Below are positions 25,549 to 34,200 of a stretch of DNA of 64,000 nucleotides, in pieces. The first letter of the stretch is position 1. Each line of letters opens with the position of its first letter. Source of the stretch: Chitinophaga caeni (GTDB lineage Bacteria; Bacteroidota; Bacteroidia; Chitinophagales; Chitinophagaceae); the NCBI RefSeq assembly GCF_002557795.1, contig NZ_CP023777.1, forward strand, positions 3,171,001 to 3,235,000, read 5' to 3'. The notes under the pieces were generated by a model that was not told the DNA's origin, searched no databases, and was given only the letters and a program-made list of their open reading frames with translations. The position numbers and the translations under genes were made by a program.

Positions 25549-26313
25549 ATGGAAATACTACAGGCATTCAAACAAGAAAACTTCAGTCAATATTCCGTTT
25601 TCCTGCAACGGGAAGTGGTCTTCGATGTGTATATTCCGCAGGGTCATTTTGAGCGGAATACCTTGTTGTTACTAAACGATGGGCAAGATTTAGCCCAGTT
25701 GGGGTACACCGGTATATTACAGGATTACCTATTGCATTCCGAAGGTAAAGGCCTGTGGACTGTTGCCATCCATGCCAATAAAAACAAGGTGCAGGAATAT
25801 GGAACGGCCAGTTATATGGAAGCGGAAGGGCGGGGTAGTAAGGCTGATTTATACACGAGGTTTATAATCAAGGAATTATTACCGTTTTTGAAGCATTTTT
25901 TTCATAGGGATTGGGAGCATAAGGCTTTTGCAGGCTTCACATTCGGCGGTCTAAGCGCACTGGATATCGTGTGGAATCACCCCGATATATTTGACAGGGC
26001 CGGGGTATTTTCGGGGATGCTGGGCTGGAGTTGTAATCGGGATGTTGCAAATGAATGCCGGGTGATGCACCGGCAAGTAAAAAAGGGCGCTTTCAGGCAA
26101 CACCTGGCTTTCTTTTTTGAATACCCTGATAACGCGAGGGCTAATGACCTGGTTTCCAGCCATACTTTAGATCTTATTAAGCTGATGAAAGAGAAAGGAT
26201 ATAAGCTGAGAGAACAATTGCACCTTGAAAAGATAAAAGGAGGGAAAGATGATTATGCGACCTGGGCAACTGCGATGCCCCGTTTTCTGAACTGGTTAGG
26301 TGGGATGGGATAG
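25549..26313 (+). CDS. Esterase-like protein without catalytic Ser and His (probable pseudoenzyme)
   Basis: The 254-residue protein follows the alpha/beta-hydrolase esterase layout: VVFDVYIPQGHFERNTLLLLNDGQD, IKELLPFLKHFFHRDW, then FAGFTFGGLSALDIVWNHPDIFDRAGVFSG. The nucleophile position in GFTFGG is Thr131 (codon ACA) rather than Ser, and the segment where active relatives have GGHDWxxW reads GGKDDYATW (231-239), with no His. The frame is intact and the fold markers are conserved, so it is not a decaying gene. It may bind ligand or regulate. It is divergent from the active esterase, sharing a 156-base gap. Confidence 0.85.
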   Translation: MEILQAFKQENFSQYSVFLQREVVFDVYIPQGHFERNTLLLLNDGQDLAQLGYTGILQDYLLHSEGKGLWTVAIHANKNKVQEYGTASYMEAEGRGSKADLYTRFIIKELLPFLKHFFHRDWEHKAFAGFTFGGLSALDIVWNHPDIFDRAGVFSGMLGWSCNRDVANECRVMHRQVKKGAFRQHLAFFFEYPDNARANDLVSSHTLDLIKLMKEKGYKLREQLHLEKIKGGKDDYATWATAMPRFLNWLGGMG

Positions 26314-26338
26314 GGAGTTATTTATAGTTTTCCTTATA

Positions 26339-26376
26339 AAAAAACACCGGCAACTTTAAAATTGCCGGTGTTTTTA
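26339..26376. terminator. Bidirectional terminator
   Basis: A 13-bp perfect stem, AAAACACCGGCAA with TTGCCGGTGTTTT, with A-run and T-run on the two sides, between the convergent esterase-like and receptor genes. Confidence 0.9.
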
Positions 26377-26394
26377 TTTGAATGAAAAGGTAGT

Positions 26395-29300
26395 CTATTG
26401 GTGGAAATTATAACGAACACCAATCTGTCCTCTCCAACGGGAAGTAAAGTTGTTGATATAGTATGGTCTTGCTTTACCATCTATATCATTTAACCTTCTC
26501 TTGTCAAATTGGTAGGCAATTTGGCCGCCGCTTTGGGTAATCGTTAAAGGTGTGGCCACGTTGTTGCTGATGAAGTAAGTGCGTCCCCATTCTTTATTCA
26601 ATAAGTTTCCAACATTCAATATGTCGAAGGTTAATTGAATTTTATGTCCTTTCACGATCGGTAAATCCTGAACGAATTTGAAATCGAAAAGGTTTTCGAA
26701 AGGAGTACGTGCTGCATATTTCTCAGCTGCTTTACCGCGGCGATCTGATAAATATTTATCACTATCAATATAGTCATTCCAATCTTGACGTTGCTCTTCA
26801 GTAGAACGAACTACGTTACCACTTGAAGTAATCGGCAAGAAATTCATCTGGTTTACCTGGTCCTTAGTACCTACGTAAATCAGGTCGTTGTTACCGTTGG
26901 TGCCAGAATCGTCATGGGTAGGGTCATTGGAACCGCTGTTATAGTAAACCCAAGTATATGGAGTTCCTGATTGACCGGTGTAGAACAAGGTAACACCGGT
27001 AGCCCAGGCCTTGTCTTTACCATAGCGAAATGTTTTGCTGATCACGCCGATCACGCGGCTACCCATCCTGAATTTAGAATAACCGTAAGCAGGATCATTC
27101 AGACCCATAGTATTGGCTGAATAGCGCCAGTTGGAACTTGCAGTTGAAGAAGTACCGTCGTTTAATGATTTGGCTTCACCGTAGCTATAGCCGATTTTGG
27201 CAAATAAACCGTTCTTAGTAGATTTTGTAAATTCCGTAGTCAGGTTATAAGCAAAACCTTTGTTCGTATTACCAAGTACGATTACTTGGTCATAATCACG
27301 GGTTTGCACTTCCCAAGTAGGACGGGGACCATCACCTAAATCAACATTGCCACCATCTTTTACAACATTGACATTTGTCCAGGTAGTGTTATTAATTGTT
27401 TTAGTGAAGTTAGCTTCGATTGTTCCGAAGATTCCCCAAGGTAATTGTTGATCAACTGCCAAGTTGCTTTTCCACGATTGCGGGAATTTAAAGTTGCTGC
27501 TTGTCAGATTGACGTTGCTACCCAATGGTTGCACTGAACTGGCGAGCGCTTGGATTTCTTCCAAGGTGTATTGGCCTAGGAAAGGATCATTTCGGTCGAA
27601 CCTGAATTTAAAACCATCCCCGGTAGAAGGGTAATAGTTCACACTTGTGTAAAGAGAACCATTATTGCTGTACTGGTTAGATATCCATACGAAGGGAACA
27701 CGGCCGGTAAAGATCCCGGATCCACCCCGTATTTGAGTTTTACCATCCTTAAATACATCCCAGTTGAAACCTACCCTCGGTGCAAACATCAAGCGGGTTT
27801 TGGGAGTAGTTGTAGTTGAATATCCCGCGAAAATCGGGTTCTTGTCGAAATCTGGGTTCGCGATTGGGTCGGTTGAGATGATAGGAATGTCTATTCTCAA
27901 ACCGGCTGTCAAACGGAAATTGTCTTTGATATCCCATTGGTCTTGGGCATAGAAGCCTAATTGCATAGCATTGAATTTCACGCCTTCCCGTTTAGAAGGA
28001 TCTGAAGTAGTGTATGATACGCGGTAATTGCTAGGCTGGGCATCATTAAAGAAATCATCCAAACTACGATAAGTATAACTACCGAAGTTATTTTGAATGA
28101 AATCATTTTGAATTGAATAGAACTCGTTATTGGTTCCTAATGTGATCGTATGATTACCTCTATATAAAGTCAAATTGTCTGTTAATGTCCAGATATTTTG
28201 GGTCAGGGCATTAACTTGCGATGAATATTCGGAACCGAAATTGATAGAAGTATTACCGGATCCGTTGATTGTTACAGATGGGAACATCTCTCCCAAATAT
28301 TTTCTTTTATCAACTGTGCGGTTAAAACCGATCCTCAACTCGTTACTCATCTTGTTGGAGAAGTTCGAGTTCAGTTCAACGATCGTATTGTTACTGGTCG
28401 ATGGGAACGTATAAAAGTTGTTGTAATATTTAGCGTTCGTATTGCTCCTGGAACCCAGTACATTTTCAGCATCCATCAAGCTGTGACGAACGGTCAGTTT
28501 ATGCACTTGGTTGATGTTCCAGTCAATACGGGCCAAGAAATTGGTAGATGGCTTATCTTTTTCCAAAGCGGTGAATCCGCCGGCATCATAACCGTACCTG
28601 CTTTGAAGTACATCATAAATTTGTTGCAAGGTATCCACGCTGAAAGGTGCCTTTCCTGTGCTCGGATCTGCCGGGTTAAAATCTACCGGGCTGGTTTGTT
28701 TGCCCCTTTCATAATTCAGGAAGAAGAATAACTTGTTCTTCACGATTGGACCGCCGATCGTAGCGCCGAAGATTTGATTTTTAAAGTCGCCGTACTTGGC
28801 GCCTGATTGCGATTTACCTACGAAATCCTGGTTTTGATACAAGCCGTAGATAGAACCTACAAACTGGTTCGTTCCACTCTTTGTAATAGCGTTGATGCCA
28901 CCGCCGGTAAAACCGCTTTGCTTGATATCATAAGGATTCAAGACAACTTGTACCTGGTCGATCGCTTCGATGGAAATAGGGTTAGCGCCGGATTGGCCGC
29001 CGTTCGTACCTGAACCTGATAAACCGAATACATCGGATGTGTTGGCGCCGTCAATGGCGAATTGATTGTAACGGTTGTTCTGTCCACCGAAGGAAATACC
29101 TAGCGGGGAACCGTCGGAACCGTTGTTGTAAGTTACTGCCTGCGTACTCAAACGGGCAAAATCTTGGATACTACGGGTTACGGTTGGCAAATTGTCCAAC
29201 TGGTTGCGGGAAATGTTCACGGAAGTACCGTTGTGGTTCGGGTTAATGATGCCGTTCCGGGTACCTGTAATCGTTACTTCTTGCAATGTTTTGGAATCAT

Positions 29301-29628
29301 CCCCGAGGGTAGCGTCCAGCTTGAATGCTGTACCCAGGCGCAACTGGATGTTTTCAAATTTTTGAGAAGCGTAACCGATATAACTTACTTCCACGGTATA
29401 TGGGCCGCCCGCGCGCATATTGGGGATCGTGTAACGCCCGCCTTCTTGGGTCGTGGTACCATATATGGTTCCACTCGGTACGTGGGTAGCTTTCACGGTC
29501 GCGCCGATCAAACCTTCCCCTTTGGAATCTTTAACAATGCCCTGTAGACTACTGGTTGTTACCTGGGCATAGGTAGTAACAACGCCCATCATAAGCAAAA
29601 AAGTGATGAGTAATTTTTTGAATCCCAT
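26395..29628 (-). CDS. TonB-dependent receptor, Oar-like
   Basis: The 1077-residue outer-membrane protein has a signal peptide, a carboxypeptidase-regulatory-like domain (SLQGIVKDSKGEGLIGATVKA, about 24-110), a plug domain with RSIQDFARLSTQAV and ISIEAIDQVQVVLNPYDIKQSGFTGGGINAITKSGTN, and a long beta-barrel. This combination is typical of Oar-family receptors. They are TonB-linked transporters; some export or secrete protease-type cargo, others import glycans or other solutes. It is not followed by a SusD partner, so a glycan role is not supported. It stands alone and is divergent from ribBA. The gap 29629-30033 is AT-rich with promoter-like elements at both ends and no visible gene. Confidence 0.93.
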   Translation of the reverse strand: MGFKKLLITFLLMMGVVTTYAQVTTSSLQGIVKDSKGEGLIGATVKATHVPSGTIYGTTTQEGGRYTIPNMRAGGPYTVEVSYIGYASQKFENIQLRLGTAFKLDATLGDDSKTLQEVTITGTRNGIINPNHNGTSVNISRNQLDNLPTVTRSIQDFARLSTQAVTYNNGSDGSPLGISFGGQNNRYNQFAIDGANTSDVFGLSGSGTNGGQSGANPISIEAIDQVQVVLNPYDIKQSGFTGGGINAITKSGTNQFVGSIYGLYQNQDFVGKSQSGAKYGDFKNQIFGATIGGPIVKNKLFFFLNYERGKQTSPVDFNPADPSTGKAPFSVDTLQQIYDVLQSRYGYDAGGFTALEKDKPSTNFLARIDWNINQVHKLTVRHSLMDAENVLGSRSNTNAKYYNNFYTFPSTSNNTIVELNSNFSNKMSNELRIGFNRTVDKRKYLGEMFPSVTINGSGNTSINFGSEYSSQVNALTQNIWTLTDNLTLYRGNHTITLGTNNEFYSIQNDFIQNNFGSYTYRSLDDFFNDAQPSNYRVSYTTSDPSKREGVKFNAMQLGFYAQDQWDIKDNFRLTAGLRIDIPIISTDPIANPDFDKNPIFAGYSTTTTPKTRLMFAPRVGFNWDVFKDGKTQIRGGSGIFTGRVPFVWISNQYSNNGSLYTSVNYYPSTGDGFKFRFDRNDPFLGQYTLEEIQALASSVQPLGSNVNLTSSNFKFPQSWKSNLAVDQQLPWGIFGTIEANFTKTINNTTWTNVNVVKDGGNVDLGDGPRPTWEVQTRDYDQVIVLGNTNKGFAYNLTTEFTKSTKNGLFAKIGYSYGEAKSLNDGTSSTASSNWRYSANTMGLNDPAYGYSKFRMGSRVIGVISKTFRYGKDKAWATGVTLFYTGQSGTPYTWVYYNSGSNDPTHDDSGTNGNNDLIYVGTKDQVNQMNFLPITSSGNVVRSTEEQRQDWNDYIDSDKYLSDRRGKAAEKYAARTPFENLFDFKFVQDLPIVKGHKIQLTFDILNVGNLLNKEWGRTYFISNNVATPLTITQSGGQIAYQFDKRRLNDIDGKARPYYINNFTSRWRGQIGVRYNFHQ

Positions 29629-29651
29629 AACAACAGATTTGATTTGTGCCG

Positions 29652-29684
29652 CAAAGATGGCAATTAAGTAAATAGATCGGCCAA
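29652..29684 (-). promoter_or_regulatory. Possible promoter of the Oar-like receptor
   Basis: On the minus strand TTG (29684-29682), 22 bases, CATCTTTG (29659-29652), one base off TAnnTTTG. It ends 23 bases before the ATG. Confidence 0.4.
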
Positions 29685-30002
29685 TTAAATTTTAACAAAT
29701 TGTTAACTGTTGATTATTTTACATTGCTATCGCGAAAAAATTAGACTTAACATTGTTATAACTCATATATGTCGTCAAATGTTTAAATTATTATATAACT
29801 TTTTATATTTGTCAAATCTACTCTAAGTCTTATCTGTAATGGATTGTAAACGTTTCTTATATATATTTTATAAAGATTAACTTCTAGCTATTTAAAATAT
29901 TTCATATTTCTTGAACCGCCCTCTGCAACATAGTTTTGTTATACCTGTATCATCTTGTTGTAATCCGGTTGTAAGTTCGGGAGAAGTAACGCAAGAATAA
30001 CC

Positions 30003-30010
30003 TAACTTTG
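30003..30010 (+). promoter_or_regulatory. Putative -7 element for ribBA
   Basis: TAACTTTG 23 bases before the ATG; an AGGAG ribosome site follows at 30023. No FMN-riboswitch sequence is visible in the upstream gap and no clear -33 box. Confidence 0.45.
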
Positions 30011-30033
30011 CGAATCAATTATTAGGAGATATT

Positions 30034-31236
30034 ATGTTGGATAGTATAGCATCTGCCATAGAAGATATTAAGAATGGGAAACTGGTGATCGTCGTGGATG
30101 ATGAAGATCGCGAAAATGAAGGCGATTTCGTAACGGCAGCACGGAATGTAACACCGGAAATTATCAACTTTATGAGTACGCACGGTCGCGGACTGATTTG
30201 CGCCCCGCTAATTGAAGAGCGTTGCGAGGAGTTAGGTCTCGACTTGATGGTGCGCGATAATACTGCTTTACATCAAACCCCATTTACCATCTCGGTAGAT
30301 TTATTAGGCCAAGGTTGTACCACGGGAATTTCTGCCCACGACCGCGCCAAAACTGTACAGGCTTTAATAAACCCTGCTACGAAACCGCAAGACCTGGGCA
30401 AACCCGGTCATATTTTTCCCTTGAAAGCTAAAAAAGGCGGCGTACTGAGACGTGCCGGTCATACGGAAGCTACGATCGACTTGGCCCGCTTGGCAGGCTT
30501 CGAACCGGCCGGTGTTTTAGTGGAGATCATGAATGAAGATGGTTCCATGGCCCGGTTGCCGCAGTTAAAAGAAATCGCGGAAAAGTTTGACCTGAAATTA
30601 ATCTCTATCAAGGATTTAATCGCTTACAGGCTTGATACTGAAACCTTGATCGAAGAGGAAGTAAGGGTGCAAATGCCTACCAAGCACGGCAATTTTGAAC
30701 TTATTGCCTTTAAACAACTCAATTCCGGTGAAACGCATATGGCCTTGAAAAAGGGCGATTGGCAGAAGGACGAGCCCGTGTTACTAAGGGTGCACTCTTC
30801 CTGCTTTACCGGAGATATCCTGCATTCTCTACGTTGCGATTGCGGTGAACAACTGGCTGCGGCCATGGAAATGGTTGAGAAAGCCGGGAAGGGTTTGATA
30901 CTTTATATGAACCAAGAGGGCAGGGGAATCGGCCTATTAAATAAATTGAAGGCTTACAAGTTACAGGAAGAGGGGAAAGATACGGTGGAAGCCAACTTGG
31001 CGCTCGGTTTTCAAATGGATGAGCGTGACTACGGCGTCGGGGCACAGATTTTAAGATACCTCGGCATCTCCAAAATCCGTTTAATTACCAATAATCCTAG
31101 GAAACGTGCCGGATTAAGCGGTTACGGCTTAGAAATCGTGGAAAATGTTCCGATCGAAATTTGTCCTAACCCGCATAACGAGTTTTATTTACAAACGAAG
31201 CGTGATAAGTTAGGGCATGAAATCATGAAAGGATAA
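30034..31236 (+). CDS. ribBA: Bifunctional DHBP synthase / GTP cyclohydrolase II
   Basis: The 400-residue enzyme makes both riboflavin precursors: 3,4-dihydroxy-2-butanone 4-phosphate from ribulose 5-phosphate, and the diaminopyrimidine from GTP. The RibB half (1-205) shows [33 protein letters not shown] and [19 protein letters not shown]. The RibA half shows [21 protein letters not shown] with three zinc Cys, [29 protein letters not shown] and [17 protein letters not shown]. No other rib gene is near. It is monocistronic with a terminator downstream. Confidence 0.97.
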   Translation: MLDSIASAIEDIKNGKLVIVVDDEDRENEGDFVTAARNVTPEIINFMSTHGRGLICAPLIEERCEELGLDLMVRDNTALHQTPFTISVDLLGQGCTTGISAHDRAKTVQALINPATKPQDLGKPGHIFPLKAKKGGVLRRAGHTEATIDLARLAGFEPAGVLVEIMNEDGSMARLPQLKEIAEKFDLKLISIKDLIAYRLDTETLIEEEVRVQMPTKHGNFELIAFKQLNSGETHMALKKGDWQKDEPVLLRVHSSCFTGDILHSLRCDCGEQLAAAMEMVEKAGKGLILYMNQEGRGIGLLNKLKAYKLQEEGKDTVEANLALGFQMDERDYGVGAQILRYLGISKIRLITNNPRKRAGLSGYGLEIVENVPIEICPNPHNEFYLQTKRDKLGHEIMKG

Positions 31237-31272
31237 ATTTATTTCGATAAATATCATAATGCATACAGGAAG

Positions 31273-31299
31273 ACCGGTTTCGAAAGAACCGGTTTTTTT
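31273..31299 (+). terminator. Terminator of ribBA
   Basis: ACCGGTT and AACCGGT flank a seven-base loop, followed by a run of T; the T-run touches the stop codon of the convergent tamB-like gene. Confidence 0.85.
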
Positions 31300-34200
31300 A
31301 TGGCTTTGACCTGCCGATCCTTTTATATATCTCCGGTAGATCATCCTCTATCGTATCTTTCCTGGCCGGGGCCGGGGCTATGCTATCCAAATGTGGCAAT
31401 TGCGTTGTTTTAGGTGTATCCACAGGGGGCTGTTGCTGTTGGCTTGAATCTTTTATAGCTCTTAATCTCATGCTGCGGCTGAATAGCTCGGAGAATGTAT
31501 TATAATCCCTGATGTATGAAATACCTACGCCGCCCCGGTTCCTGTTCGAAAGGTTATACACATCGTAATCGGACTTACTGAATGCATTGACCCGTACCCT
31601 GCCATCCGGGGTAAGTAGGTATTCTATCCTGAAATCACCGGCAAAGCGGTTAGAGGTGGCTGTAGCGGAAACCTTACCCCAATCATAGTCGCCCCCAACA
31701 TACAAACGTATCCTGTCATTAAACAAGGTACTATTGATCCCGCCGCTAACAAGGTTCCGGTCGTAACTGCCGTTATCCTGGTTGCCAATATTGTAGGCGC
31801 TGTAATTAATCGTGAACCCGATGCCGCTATTTTTAAACAGTTGGTTAGACAGGTTATTTAAGATGGCGGATGCTTGGGCTGATAATGCTTGCCCCACGCT
31901 ATTCTTACCCGTGATCGCCACGTTGGCGCCACCTGCGGAAGCGTCATCCGGTAAAAATTGTTGTGATACCAATAAGCCGTATATCTGGTACAATGTCTTG
32001 TTCTGGTCCTGGTTAATTTCACGTAACCTGGCCACTACCGAACTTTCATATGATACGGTGCCTACTTCCGGTAAAACGATCTTGTAAGTAATGTCAGGCT
32101 GCATCAGCGCCCCGGTTAGATTCAACAAAATATCAACCCTTTGTGATCTGCGGGCTAATTCATCCACCGTTTGGCTGGCGGCCGAATTGGATAAGTTGTA
32201 AAGGCTCACCTTGGGTACCGTGTATTTGGCATCGATATTTACCTTGGCATCCAAAGGATCTCCATTGAAAGTAATGCTACTGTTCTTCTCGATTCCAAAC
32301 TTCCAATTGGCGAAATTTCGTAACGAGAAATTGTATGAGCCAGAATTGATCACGTAGTTCCCGATCATGCTAAGATCTCCATCGAGGTTTACATTGATTT
32401 GAAGGTTGCCTGATCCATTCGCAGAAATCATGTCGCCGGTTACCTGGTCTAAGATTACATCTATCTGTGCGTCCGGGTTAGCGGCTATATCTAAACGCAT
32501 ATTGAGCTTGGTCTCATCTTTTTTCGGTTTGGGCGCTACCGCTTCTTTACCATAAGATTTAAACCTGATAAATTCATATTTACCTACATCGCGGCTATCT
32601 GAAATAGGCAAATAGAAATGCGTATTGGTTAATGGTCTTGCCAAAACGTTCAATTGCAGATTGTTGATCGGACCATTGAAATATAATTTCGCACTGGCTA
32701 TTACATCCCCGTAATACAGATCATTGTCGGTCGACTTCGTATTGAGGAACATGAATTTATTCGTGCTAAGATCAAATTCGAAGTTCATTTTATTGAAATG
32801 GTCATGGGTGATAAAGCCGTTCACCGTGGCGGTATTGTTATACTTGTCCAACATTGTAAACCGGCCGAATTCCAATAAGTTGTCGTCCATGTTGACCGTC
32901 ATTTTAGGAATCCTGTAATCGGTATTTAAATAATTTACTGTAACCCCTACATCTTCCAATTGCAAGTTAGTTGCATGCACGGATGGTAAATCCGTAGTTC
33001 CGCCAACCGTAACAATACCTGTCATTTTACCGGATAGATTACTGACATACGGATCAATGAAACGTTGTAATAATGACATGGAGGTACCCTTCATATCCAA
33101 CCGGGCTTCCAACTTATTATTATTCCCGAACCCGATGGCGGCATCGGCCAAGAAATCGGCAATTTGATTGTCGGATTGTACATGAAAGTTCGCCTGTTGG
33201 GTTCTTTGGTTATAGTCGCCGGATAATTGTACTACGCCAATTGAATCATCTGCATATCTAAATTGTTCGGCCCTGATATCTGCATCTACTTCTAAATGAC
33301 TTGTCGGGTTGGAAATATTAATCGTTCCGTTGGCTAATCCTTCGATACGGCTCCCTGTAAGTTGAACCGGGATAATATCGGCCAGGTTAAGATTTTTTAT
33401 GTTAATGATGAACCGCTCTTCATCGGGACTAAATTCGTTCGTAGATACAATTATGCTTTGATCGTTCCGTGAAACTTGCACGTTATGGATGGTTAAGAAA
33501 TGAGTTGACCAATAAATTTCACTGCCCGGGGTAACTTGCCACTCTTTTTCATTCATCGTGAAGGTAGAGTTCAGGAAGTTGATTTTTACCCCGTCAGAAA
33601 CGGTAATTAACCTGGCATAGAAACCGTCTAGTGCGCTGGTATCCGTATCCCTTAAGTTGAGCTTTATAAAAGCGGTATCTTTACTTGAGCTGGCAACCAG
33701 GCCCGGGTTTTCGAACAATGTGCTATCTCGCCAAGTTAATTCCCCGATCATCGTGCTGAGGTTTATCTTATCAAGATCCCCCTTGGCAACGATCTCTAAA
33801 TCCTTTGCTCCAACGCCGGCATAAGCGGCGTAGGGAACATTGGCATGTAACTGTAAGTTGCCGTTTTGCGTATTTAAAGTACCGGAAACCCGGGTATCAT
33901 TAAAACCTTTAATACTGCGATCGAATGAAGATAGAATCTTATCTATCGCACCGAAGTTAAATTCAAATGAGAAATCTTGTGGTACCAGTTCATCGGGACT
34001 TTTTGTATAGAAAGCCGGGAAATATTTGTTCCGGTAAAATTGCAAGGTATTAGGGAATTGCATGAAGTGGTAGTCGCCTTTAATATAGCCGCTGATTTCA
34101 CTTCCTTGTATGTTCAGGACTTTCTGGTGATTATCGAGCACTTCTGTTCTTAAGGCGAGGGAGTCAAATTCAATTCTTTTTTGATCTTTAAAAAGGGAAA

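Noticed and set aside
26395..29628. Polysaccharide-utilisation (SusC/SusD) locus
   Set aside because: The receptor has the Oar-like layout and there is no SusD-type gene or glycoside hydrolase beside it.
29629..30033. FMN riboswitch upstream of ribBA
   Set aside because: I looked for the conserved RFN helices and their typical sequence and saw none; only a -7 box and an AGGAG site are present.
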